Of a DNA stretch of 45,144 nt, positions 1 through 21,700 are shown piece by piece. How positions within the stretch are numbered: position 1 is the stretch's first letter; each line of letters opens with the position of its first letter. Source of the DNA: Priapulus caudatus. Taxonomy: Eukaryota; Priapulida; Priapulimorpha; Priapulimorphida; Priapulidae. Both the position numbers and the translations under genes were made by a program. Location: assembly GCF_000485595.1 (NCBI RefSeq), contig NW_014578333.1, positions 25,804 to 70,947 of the forward strand, read 5' to 3'. A model generated the notes under the pieces. That model was not told the DNA's origin. It saw only the letters and a list, made by a program, of their open reading frames with translations, and did not search any database.

Positions 1-113
1 TATTAGTATTAGTATTAGACTATTAGTATTAGTATTAGACTATTAGTATTAGTATTAGACTATTAGTATTAGTATTAGACTATTAGTATTAGTATTACTA
101 TTAGTATTAGTAT
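1..113. repeat. 20-bp minisatellite (TATTAGTATTAGTATTAGAC)n
   Basis: About four exact tandem copies of a 20-bp unit, itself built from TATTAG/TATTAGAC hexamer-like pieces, then decaying into TTAGTA repeats. It runs off the left edge of the window. The next 160 bases match the right half of the MITE at 16618-16915, whose core is (TTAGGG)n, so this array may be a diverged core of a related copy. Confidence 0.9.
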
Positions 114-160
114 TATTTTATTGTACTACAATTTGTAGGGACCTAGTTACTAGTAGTAGT

Positions 161-277
161 AGTAGGCGTAGGCACTCCCTAGACTCGTTAGTGGAGTAGG
201 CGAGGTCCAGTCCGGCATATTAGATAGTACCAGGGTACGTTCCGGCAGTACCCCGGGGGACATAGACCCTCTCAGCC
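161..277 (+). mobile_element. Right half of a MITE related to 16618-16915
   Basis: The stretch from AGTAGGCGTAGG to CATAGACCCTCTC closely matches 16758-16913, including the CTAGACTCGTTAGTGGAG block and the GTACGTTCCGGCAGTACC terminal repeat. The left half is replaced by the minisatellite or lies outside the window. No coding capacity is seen. Confidence 0.75.
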
Positions 278-543
278 ATAGTGCATGTATGATGTAATGA
301 TGTATGTGTTGACAAGGGTCATATTCATAATCTTCATTAGACTAAAGTAGATCTGAGCTTGTCGTGCTACAATTCGTGACGTGTCACTTAATGAAATGAA
401 TTATTTGACATAATTGAGTAACGTTTTATTGCATTTTCAGTCGTGATTTTGGCAACTATTGTTAATTATTAATATTACTACTATTAGTGATACTCTGTTG
501 TCACTAATTACTAAATTAATACAGTTGTTCAAACTGTCTTCAG

Positions 544-10567
<10,024 letters not shown>

Positions 10568-11019
10568 CAAGAGAGTGGGTTATATTCATAAATGATAGAG
10601 CTTCATAGAAAGATTTCATTATGTTACTGCTCCTTTCAAGTCGCTGATTTTTAATATGTATAGGTGTATCTAGGTTCCGTGCCAAAATTTTAATAGATTT
10701 ATTATAACCAATATTGCTATCAAGCTAACAAAGTGCTATCAAATGTTAGAAGCAGCACTAGTAACAAGTTACTGTCTCAGACCTAATATACTCCTGCCAA
10801 AGATTTCAGCTATTCTGTCGTACTTTTAACTACCCACAAATACATTGTTATTCTTGCTCACCATGGTAACTAGCCACACATACATTTGCTATTCTCACTA
10901 TTCAAGTTAACTAGGCACAGATATAAATTTGACATTCTTTGCTAATTTCCTATTGCTTAATGTTATCGCTCTGCAAAGAAATCTCAATTGAAAGATAAAA
11001 TTTAAACAGCAGTGGGAAG

Positions 11020-11160
11020 TAGCGGTTGTAACTACTGTGCATCAGCTCGTGTTAGTGCTGAAGTTCATATACGCCAACCGCATACTAACCCAGGTCGTAA
11101 CCTAACTATGCCTGCTGTGTGAAATGCACTGCAGCAAGAAAGACCTGGAACATAATAACC
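11020..11160 (+). repeat. Dispersed ~130-bp repeat, copy 2
   Basis: Counterpart of 6756-6882 with the same block order and about 75-80% similarity by eye. Confidence 0.65.
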
Positions 11161-11838
11161 AAGCTCGTGGTGGAAAATATGGAAAATATAAACATTCTAC
11201 ATGGGAAATGTATATAATGTTATATGCAAAACATTCCTAGAAGAGAAGGTGCTGTTGCTCGTGATATACTTTGATGTACTTTTCACATAACTAAGGCTTT
11301 AAAATCATAAATCATTTTATAGGTGAGTGTATAGATGCTGAAACAAGACAAAACAGAGGCACAAGACTCGGAGACCTAGTCCAGAGCCAAGCCTTGGCAG
11401 TTTCACAACCTTCCTGTGCAGATTGGCTGCAATGCATGCATAGATGTGATGTAATACGAACTGGTGAATTGGGTGTATGTTGCAGTGATGATTAATAATA
11501 GAATTTTTATAAGTCTAAAATTATCGTCTTTTTTGTATGTGGCTTTGTTTCATCGATTGATCCCGTTGTCGTTGTACTTGTATTGCACTGTGTATTGTAT
11601 GTGGGTGCGTGCGTGCGTGATCACATGAGTGGCAGTCTGTACCCTCTTAGAGAATTATGCAGCAAGTTATATGTACTTGTATGTATACAAATTCGAATTT
11701 AATTGGTTTCAGTAAGTTGTAACGATTGTGAGAACAATCCATATAAATATACCTTATAAATCTGCTTTGCTCTTTTACTAAAAGTTATCATTTTGTACAT
11801 AAGCATGTTCTGTGCTGATCCACACACAGTATATAACC

Positions 11839-11842
<4 letters not shown>

Positions 11843-11880
<38 letters not shown>
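11843..11880. repeat. (TA)n microsatellite
   Basis: About 19 TA dinucleotides. Confidence 0.97.
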
Positions 11881-11881
<1 letters not shown>

Positions 11882-13173
11882 TAACTTATTTACACAGTTA
11901 GTATAACATTGAAATAAACAAGATACACTGTACTACGAAAATCCTAAAGTCGAAAGTCACTGGAAATTATTGTGTGGAACAAATACTAGCCAGGTATATG
12001 CAAATGTTAATGCTTTTTAATAATTTAGTGTACTGATTAAATGTTTTGTTGTTACATCTATGGTAGGCAGCTCGTTTCCATTTACACTGTTGATTTCAAA
12101 TGATAATTTCCTAAAGGCAATAAACAGTTTAATACACATTCCAACTATGGAATAATCATTGTTTTCTTAGCTAAGAACCAGGAATTTACAGCCGTATGCA
12201 GTCTGCACAGACTACCTTTATTTTATTTTTTTGATTTCATATATATCATTATATCATGATAAGGGCTATTTGGCAATGGGAAGCTAGTTTTCATCTTGCC
12301 ATCTTCCTTAACACTGTTGCAGCGCGATATGATGCACATTATCAAATGGAATATATGTACCTATTATGTAGGAGGACTATAGACAGGAGTGGAGAGGTCT
12401 TGTGCATACAACTTGTGAATGCTTCAACATAAAGAGAATCAAACAGTATGAAAGAAAAAGTGAACGAAGACTAAAGAATTTGAACAAAAGATGATCTATG
12501 AACTTTATAGCGATAGATATTTGTACTACATTATTATTCTGTGTAATGCCCGTTTCGGGCTCTCCCTAGGCGTATATATATATGTAGGTGGAAGCAAGTA
12601 TACTCGCTTATCTTCCCGGCCAGAAATAACATTGCGAAATACATTACAATAAAATAGTTTATTGTTACTATTAATGCATTGATGAAACCAATTGCTCTGA
12701 TAAAATGCAGCCTAAATGTTATAGCTTAAAATTTAATAGACAAATGTCTGTTAGATAATGGTCTATGGGTTCATAATTTGATATACTGCTACCAGATTAT
12801 TCACAATGATACTGAAGAAAAGTTCCTATAGTGTCTAAACCATAATTCCAAATTGTTTGAACTAATTGCCTATACTGCATTAACACCGGAAACTATTCAG
12901 GATTAAATTTTACACACCCTAGTGATTTCCTAGTTATTGATACTGCTACTACTAATTAGTATAGGTATTCCCGAAATCGCAATGGATGGCTAGACTACAA
13001 GCTATAGGCCTACTCCTGTGAATACACTGAATGGGTTTTCATCAATAACGACGTAAAAATTCGACGTAAAAAACGACAGAAATAATGACGTTGTCTGTAA
13101 CATAAAATAATAAATTCAGGCGACCTTTAATTGTTTTCAATGGAACCGTACACAGTACATATGTATTCGTAGT

Positions 13174-13275
13174 TGTGCGTGTTTGTGTGTGTGGGGGGGT
13201 ATGTATGTGTGTGTGCCTGTGCGTGTGTCTGCGTGTGGTTGTGCATGTCTATGCATGTGCGAGTGTGTGCATGTG
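13174..13275 (+). repeat. GT-rich degenerate microsatellite
   Basis: GTGTGT/GCGTGT/ATGTGT tract with a run of seven G. The overlapping Cys-Val open frames are artefacts. Confidence 0.9.
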
Positions 13276-13619
13276 CATGCATCAAAAAAGCATTGCACGT
13301 TTGCAATAGCAGGAAAGTGTCATACTCTGGTCAATCGTTTGCAAGAATCCCTCGCAGCAGTGTGCACGTGTCTCATATATGTATAAATTTTATCATTTAG
13401 CATTCTTATCAATGACAATTATTTGGGGTACATATCAGGGATGAATAGCACCTCAAACACTGACACATCTACATTAATAATACACACATTTTTCTTTAAC
13501 CATTATAATCTTATAACACTCATAAATATAACAAAAATTCATTACCAGGCCCTAGTTGAAACAAAAGAGAAATGACGAAAAAACAGACAAATATGTTCCA
13601 GCATTCAAACAATGCTGTA

Positions 13620-13712
13620 ACTACACTGACCCTTCTAGGGAGGGAGTTGAACTCATGCACTCCCAACACTCTCTTACTAATTACTGCACTTGACTAACTG
13701 CTATTGCTAAAA
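13620..13712 (-). mobile_element. Possible tRNA-derived SINE remnant
   Basis: On the - strand, GTTAGTCAAGTGCAGTAATT followed about 25 nt later by GAGTTCAACTCCC resembles an A-box/B-box arrangement of a tRNA-derived promoter. The A-box match is weak, the cloverleaf does not fold convincingly and no tail is evident, so this is tentative. Confidence 0.3.
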
Positions 13713-14501
13713 TGATTTGATATGCCACAGCTATATCATGTCGTGGTCAGAAGATGATACGCACGTTATCTCACAGTCACTGTAATACAAAGTACCTAGC
13801 TAACCAATGAGTTTTCAATTCCCGGTATATATTGTTTACTGTATGGTTTGATATTGATTTTAGCCAGATATATGGATACAACATTTTAAAGGCAATAGTT
13901 TACCATACTACGCCACGGATAGCTAGTTACAATGCGCAAAAATAAAATTTGGTACAAGACTGCTTACTGTGGGTGCATGAGTCCACTCTTTCCAATAAAT
14001 AGATCCAAAGGCTAAATGTAAGTTACTTTGAACCTACGCTTCTACCCTTACTTGGAACCTATCTTCTTCATGGCATATTAATCATTATCAACATCGATAT
14101 CAATCACAAGCAATTGCTATTTATCGGAAGCATATCTGCCATGCTGCTAGGTAGGCACGGGTGCAACAAGGTAGCTGTGTCAGATGCAGAATTGATGCCA
14201 CATAGTACATTGCAGGGCAATAATGTAATAATTCTTGAAAGCTTTAGTCAACTTCCATACCGCCACCACATGGAATTTAAAGCCACCGGTGAGCATATAT
14301 ATATATATAACCGTATATCATATCATGACTATTCCTAAACCTCAAGGCTCTTACAAACGGCGCATAACGGCAGCGGTACCCACGTACGTAAGTCAACGCG
14401 GTGACCGCAGCGAACGTATTGTGCCCTTGAATGCTAGAGGGTTGCCGGAACATCCACGATCATCGACGCGAAAGCTGTTCGAAGACCGCCACGCCAACCT
14501 T

Positions 14502-14627
14502 CTATTTCAGTTCCATCTTTTCGTCTGTCGATGGGGTCGTCGGAGCCGACTGTGACTTCACCGTCACCTCAGGGGTCAGCAGATGCGTATCGTCACCACC
14601 CTGCTCACCGGTGCCTGTAACCTTTGT
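14502..14627 (-). CDS. TPD52-like: TPD52-like last exon
   Basis: Acceptor GTTTCCAG on the - strand, phase 0 in, 41 codons plus TAG. It encodes [17 protein letters not shown], then a Ser/Thr/Pro-rich tail ending EKMELK, like the TKVGGT...EK tails of D52-family proteins. A second acceptor 13 nt downstream (GGTTACAG) would shift the frame and meet an early stop, so the upstream one is chosen. Confidence 0.85.
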   Translation of the reverse strand, partial: TKVTGTGEQGGDDTHLLTPEVTVKSQSAPTTPSTDEKMELK

Positions 14628-14925
14628 CTGGAAACGAGACTAAAGGAGTAAACTGGAGGTAAGCCCAACAGAGAGGAAGAAGTTTGTAACGCATAGAATA
14701 GAGAGCTGTGCAATATGAGCATACACTCTGCCCTTTAGTGTTACTGTTTTGAGCATTACAGTGAGCGAATGTATAAACACGTATACGTGATCATAAGAAA
14801 TTTCAAAAATGTTTGTCTACACAATATTGGAAGACCGCTACAGCTACAGATGTGCATATATAAGCTTCGTTACAGAATACACATAAATTAACAATTATAA
14901 CAATTATACATGCATCATATACATA

Positions 14926-15009
<84 letters not shown>

Positions 15010-15634
15010 CCTCTTTCTTCCACTCTATCTATCTCTCTCTCTCTTTCTCTCACTCTGCTCTCTCCCTCTTTCCCTCATCCTCCTTCTTACCCTCATGCTC
15101 CTTCCTCCCCTCATCCTCCTTCTTCCCCTCATTCTCCTCCCTCGCATCATTCCCCTTCTATTTTCTTCCACCCACCAGCGGCGGCATCGGCAGCATTGCC
15201 GTTCTCATAACTGCAAGGGAAGCTCTGTGAGGTTATGTAACGTTGCTGCCATGTAATATCGACACGCTAACACATGACAAACGAATGTATGCTGGGAGGC
15301 TACATGTGGCGTGTGCGCATGCGCGCGGTCGGCAGCTATGTGTCGGCATGCTAACACGTGACGATGTGCGTCGGCAGAAACAAACGATATGGATCCATCG
15401 CCTGATGGAGACTGAGTGCTGCCTCTGATGCGCATGCGCGAGGGGAACCTGGCAGAGATAGCGAGAGAGAGAGAGTGGGTGAGAGCGAGAGAGAGAGGAG
15501 AGAGAGAGAGAGAGAGGAGAGAGTTCGGCTAGGCGTGTGTCGGATGCGAATGAATCAGATTTCANNNNNNNNNNCTACGACACGCACGACTACGCACACG
15601 AACACAAACACACACACGACTCGACACACACAAC

Positions 15635-15677
<43 letters not shown>

Positions 15678-15740
15678 GCACACACACACACACCCATGCA
15701 CACACGCGCGCGCTCACACAGACAAACACACACGCACGCA

Positions 15741-15772
<32 letters not shown>

Positions 15773-18700
15773 CACACACATTCGCAAACACCTTTCTGGA
15801 ACCTGTGCACAAACTCGTACGGTTATCAGTACCAGAAAATTACAAGTATATGTACTTATAGAAGGAGCTTTCAATATCGTCAATCAATGCACATCAGCAA
15901 ATGAATACAGTTACTTTACTATATGCTTACAACACTTCTAAGTATATTGTGTTGTGACTTGGTGAGAAAAAATAATCCAAGCCATGTTTATTATATGAAT
16001 AAACTAATATTATTACATGTAGTATAATATATGATCAAGAGATAATAATAAATTAATAGAGTTCTCTTGATATTATGTAGATTTGTGATTTTACATATTT
16101 GCTAACTTTGCAACATAGGATAATTCTCTCGTATGCATAGACGTCAAACAAAAATGAGAAGGACATCCTACAAGGTATCAAGTACTCATGATCGTATCTA
16201 TCGTTTGGTGAAAGTGAATATTTTTAAGACAGGTGCTTGAATTAAAAATCACTCTTGTGTTCCATGCTAATAAGGAGCTACACTGCTAAGTAACTACACT
16301 GTCATCACAAGCTGGTGCCACTAGATGCAAGATCACTTCCCGCTTACTCACACTCAATCTTAAAATAAGCGTATTATACAAACACGCCTTTATAGCTAGT
16401 GTTGGGGGGGGGGCAGACATGATCCTGCAACCAGTGCTTGCATGATGTCTGCTCATGACTCCGACATAACGCTCCGGTAATTACATGACGGTGTTATCAC
16501 ATCACCACCGTAGTTACACATTGTGACAAGATAGTCCAGTGCCACACGACAGTGTCTGTCACCACAAAACTGATCTTAGATTGGTGTGACATTACAGATT
16601 CACTGGGTCAACTATCGCTCATAGGGTCTATGTCCCCCGGGGTACTGCCGGAACGTACCCTGGGTACGGTCCGGTATACCGGAACGTACCCTGGTAACTA
16701 TCTGATATGGTTAGGGTTAGGGTTAGGGTTAGGGTTAGGGTTAGGGTTAGGGTTAGGGAGTAGGCGTAGGCGACTCCCTAGACTCGTTAGTGGAGTAGGC
16801 GAGGTACGGTCCGGCATATTAGATAGTAGTCATAGTACCAGGGTACGTTCCGGTATACCGAACCGTACCCAGGGTACGTTCCGGCAGTACCCTGGGGGAC
16901 ATAGAGCCTCTCGGCTCAACTATCGACCGCATAGCTGTCTCTTGGACTACTAAATCAGGTGGCGACATCACTTTGAGGGTGTACTGATGAGTAACTAACT
17001 ACACACCATCAAGGAAGTTGAAGGTACGAAGCATGCAACACAGATGTGCAAAACACGCGTGGTAGTCACAGCAAGCCGCATTCAGAAACAAGGCAACACA
17101 GAAGAGGATAGAAACAATCAGCCTTCACCTACCGCCCACGAGTATCGCCTGCCCTGCAGCACACATAAAGCAAAACAAGATTCAGGGCAATAACGTCTCT
17201 CGTACTCGACCTCCTCATTTCCCTAGTACAAGCCTGCCAGCAACCAGCACGGCATGCGGGTTACTCCATTTACGGGTTGAATGAGAAGACATGAGTTAGG
17301 ACATGAAGCCGGCAAGAAGTCAGTGAACTTACCTTCACAAATGATAGTGCATGCTGTTTAATAACGTAAATCGTCCTGCATGTGAACAAAATTCTGATCT
17401 GAATAGTCAGAATAACTTTGAGGAAAACTGTCTAACTTTCTTTTTAGTATCCAATTACAGTTTCCAGCTAATAAAAGCAACCAGATCTCATACTACAAGA
17501 TTTTTAAGTCGCGTTGAAAATTGAAAAAAAAACTGCGCATAAAACCTGGCCTCACAGAAAAACCTGCTCAACTATTTTCCACACAAACATGAAAAAAGGC
17601 AACTAAAGACAATATTAAAGTGACTATGTCCCCTTAAATAGCCTAATAATATCAATTTCATTACAAACTATGAAAAGAGAATGATAGTTTTCTATTTCTG
17701 CATTATACTTTCTAATTTTATCATTTCACTCAATGTAAACAAACATCTTTTTAACACCTTGTTAACAATTCATATATAAAGCAATTTTGATACCATAATA
17801 ATTCAAAGTGCTCAGAATTTTTATATTTTATAGCTAGATTAAAACCAGTCTTTTCGGGTAAGAGTTTAAAGATGCCTTCCCACGCACATTTGTGTGACAA
17901 ACCACTGTAAAAACGTAAGTAAATAACTCACTACACTTTAACTGAACGTTAGCTTTGGAAATAAAACTGTAAAAATATGTATCAAGCCAATATTCGCTCA
18001 ACAAAAAAACAACTCGAAAAACGTGTTTCGCCGCGGTTCTGTATCATGGCGGCAAGATACGCAGGTCACGTAACCAGCACAGCCATAGATATCATCAGAA
18101 GTAGATAATAGGGAATCCCTATTATCTACTTCTGATATCATATAACACATGCGTCATATGATATCTATGAGCACATGCAGCCTTCATGAACTTCAGCGCT
18201 TGGCAACACTGCATGGCAACAAGAGACGCGTCACAACATCGCCGCAGAGCGGCAAAAGTAAACGCCGTCTGAAACATTCAACCCGACACTTTTACTTTGT
18301 AGTCTAATTAAAAGCTTCGAATGAACATATTTCCGGGCATTTTTTTTACCTATCACACATGGGCAAGCACGAACGTGCAATATGTTCAAATAATTAATTA
18401 TTGCCTGATTTTATGTTTTCCGCTTGAAATTTCGTGGAAAGGCACCTTTAAGGATGAAATTGTTATTATGTATTACTATGTACTTTTAATGTAAAAAGTA
18501 CACTGTTTTTATTTACAAACACTTCTACCCCAACTTCTACCTTCCTATGTATAAGGGTGACATAGTCATTTTAAACTACAAACACACACCAAAATCTACA
18601 CACGACAACACTGTAAATTTATAAGAAAACGAAGTGGGGTGCCGTCGACAACATTTAAGATTAAATTGAATAAAAGATATTATTGACAGAATATAGATGG

Positions 18701-21700
18701 CAGCACCTACCCATGAGGTCCTTCTGCTGCCGCCCTGATCCACAGCAAACAGAAAAGTATTTAGTATTCCCGCACATACAAATACATCCTGACCAAATTT
18801 TCAATTATATTAAGAGCATAAATTCAAGATTTTCACGAGCTGTTATTTTTCTTTGCTAACTAAGAAGGGGCTAGCTATGACACTGGAATACAGCCAGGCA
18901 GGAAATTTATCATATATACATATATATAATCAGGAGTTAATAAAGACAAATTTTGTCTTTATTAACTCCTGATATAATATAGCATGTGATGCTGCAAAAT
19001 GCGTGAAGACAAACCTGCACCTTTTACACGTGTATAATATACACTACGTCTACACAATGCGAGCAGAACTACAATTTCATCTGGATTATCATTAAAAAAA
19101 ATTGGGGCATTATCATTAAAATAAATCTACCCATTTTTGATTTTTAAGGGAGCCCAGTCACTGCCTTAACACGGTTTTCTACACACGTTAATCTGTTAAC
19201 ACTTTTCACTTTTATGGTAGGAAGAACAGCGACCACATTTTACTCCTTGCCAAACTCGGCATCGTGTAGACATAGTTTAGTAGCTATAAGCTGAGCAATA
19301 AACCATCACCACCGCATGAGACTCGCAAGCATGCTAAGTGGATGTCCCACACATACTCCCGAGATAGAAAATACGGCTTCCGCAAATGCAAGAGCATAGG
19401 GGATTAAAGAATATCTATAGTGAGAACTTAAATGCCTGAAAAGGGAACTGAACTAGTAATGAAACTAGTAATGAACTATTAGTGTCATATTTAATGTGCT
19501 CATAGTGCCTCTAGCGGTCAAATCTAGGTGACGCCAAGCTAGCTAAGCAGAGTACAAATACAAGGGTAGCGTTCCACCATGCTGGTTATGCTATAAATGC
19601 TCGATTCATTTGTTTTCACTTTCCTGTGCATGGTAATATGCAACATGGTGCAGAAAGTGTGTTAATTACTGATCTATAACGGATGCCCTAAATCCACCAA
19701 GCCATGTGAATTTCGTGTCAGGGAAAGTAGCAGCAGCAGCTTTTAGTCTACTATGACGCATGCGAGCTAAATGCAAAATCACGGGCCACTCAAGTCGTCA
19801 TTCTGCTCCATGCCACAGGCCCTGAAGCACAGATTATCTACAAAACTTTAACGTTGACTCAATAATCTGACAAAAAAAAACATTAAGAAAATACTAGACA
19901 AGTTTCAGGAATATAGTGTGTTCAAGGGATATCAATTCTAAAATAGAACCAACATGAAAGTAAATCGGTCAATCAATGGGTGACTGAACTAAGAGACACG
20001 CAGAGAGGTGATTTTGGCAATCAAAGGTCTTTTTGATCCGTGACAAATTTGCTTTTGGGATTTATTATGCCAGGATTAAAGATAGGCTAGGTACGGGAGA
20101 CTATCCTCATACTTGGAAAAGCCACAGATGTCAGCAACTTACAGATGCAAGCTCTGGCTACGTCAACCACCTTACTGCAGGTTAACACTGTTAGGCAGAA
20201 GACGTAAGATACCTGGAAGGCTGGAAGATCAAAGCCGCCGCTCACTCCGCGCACGTCGGTGAATTGTAAACAATGCGAGTATCTACTGTGGAAGCTCACA
20301 CATGCCTCGGAAGGGCCCTGCCTTTAGCCAGCAGTGCGAGAAATGCTCTGATTTCAATAGTTATGCAGCAGTTTGTCTGGGCGTGATTCGGAAAGTAGTC
20401 ACGCCCCAGGTTCGGATCCCCAAGCAATTACAAACGCCAGTTGGAGCGCTACAGTGTTGAGCGTGACAGTCGATCTAAGAAACTTTCAATTTGGAATGCT
20501 ACAAAAACATCTTGTCAGTAAGTGATATAGATGATGACTATCACCAAGCTCTCTTCCTCAGTGCCAGTCCAGTAGTTTTCAAGCTTTCCACTGGTGCAGA
20601 TACCAATGTATCTATACTACTACAAAAACGAACTGTCTGTCTGTTTGCTATGCATTCAGCCGTCTATTGGTTTAGGATGCCCAAAATTGCCACACTGTTA
20701 GGTGATCACCCTTAGGGTGGCCTAAGCACATTGCCTTAACAAATATCCACTAAACCGTCTGTTTAGGAGCCTTTATAGAACACCAACACAGTGCTGACTG
20801 CCTTTACGAACTCTCAGGTCATGCCAGTAGGTAAGGTACAGTTGTCAGTATCAATTTGTTGTGGTTTAGCTACACAATTAGTGAATTTCTACGTGACATG
20901 TGGTTCAGCCATATTAGGTCATCATATGTGTGTCTGCATGGGACTGGTGCAGTGTCCACCCGTCATCGTTTGCCATCCAGTCTGAAAAGTCCACTCGTCG
21001 ATCTCACTGAGGAAACACTACTGAAGAAATACAAGCTTTCTATTGGACTAGGTAAAAGTAAAAAGATATGACTTCGTAGTCGAACCTGAGTTACCCCCAG
21101 ATAACTACTTCTGGATCAATGAGGAACCACTCGACATACACTTCGCCTGTGAGAAGTCTCACCAGTATATCTACCGCAAATAAGTGGGGATACACTGCTA
21201 ATCACTGTCTATTAAGATTCGAGTCTAATGAAGACTATAGCTGAAGCCTCGCACGTCACTGCAACGTAAGATGTTACAGCTTCTGCGATACAGTCACTAG
21301 GCAATACATCTAAGGCAAGTTCATCTACGTTGCTGACACTCTCTACAGGGCGTACTAATCCAAACTGTGCTGCGCCCAAATCGCATGGGAATGGTGGTTC
21401 ATGGCTCACTAACAAGCCTAACTGCTACTCCAGGCAAGGTCGAGGAGATTCGACTTACTACAGCTAATTTGCCAGGCACCAAATTCCCACACCATTCACC
21501 AAAAGGATGATCACTAATAACTTGCCATTTGGAATTCCAGCCTTTAAGTTGTTCACTAGCAAATGGGGCATCACCCTAGAGATGCCCACCCCTCATTACG
21601 TGCAGTCAAATGGTCAAAGTGAAAGACCAGCGGCAGCGCACACCATGAAGAAAATTGTGAAGAAAGCTACCAGCGAGGGGAGATATCTCTACATAGCATT

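Larger units (their letters stand above)
10568..14501. other. Convergent intergenic region between RPN2 and the TPD52-like gene
   Basis: RPN2 ends rightward and the TPD52-like gene ends leftward here, so both 3' UTRs should lie in it. It holds the repeat copy at 11020-11160, (TA)n at 11843-11880, a GT-rich tract at 13174-13275 and a possible SINE remnant near 13620-13710. TTTATT at 12658-12663 (AATAAA on the - strand) and AATAAA at 11913-11918 are possible but distant poly(A) signals. No conserved coding exon was found. Confidence 0.7.
14628..17132 (-). other. TPD52-like last intron
   Basis: It contains microsatellites (CT, GA, CA), the N gap at 15565-15574 and the MITE at 16618-16915. No further exon was recognised; because the gap lies here the true intron length is unknown. 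Confidence 0.75.

Noticed and set aside
459-543. Met-459 as the RPN2 start codon
   Set aside because: A good acceptor lies at 542-543, and similarity to the family begins right after it; the extra 28 residues resemble nothing in RPN2. Kept only as an alternative.
14502-14614. Alternative acceptor for the last TPD52-like exon 13 nt downstream
   Set aside because: It shifts the frame and meets an early stop; the acceptor before 14627 keeps the family-like TKVTG start.
15475-15941. His-Thr and Cys-Val rich open frames near the gap
   Set aside because: CA/GA microsatellites and an N gap; no protein family.
16707-16757. TTAGGG array as a chromosome end or telomere fusion
   Set aside because: It sits symmetrically inside a MITE with target duplications and genes continue on both sides.
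20203-20250. Possible extra TPD52-like exon ([12 protein letters not shown], donor GTATCT, - strand)
   Set aside because: No acceptor gives an in-frame exon compatible with the phase-0 neighbours.
20378-20425. tRNA-like segment with GGTTCGGATCC
   Set aside because: B-box-like, and an upstream GGGCGTGA/TCACGCCC stem exists, but no A box or cloverleaf of normal size could be drawn.
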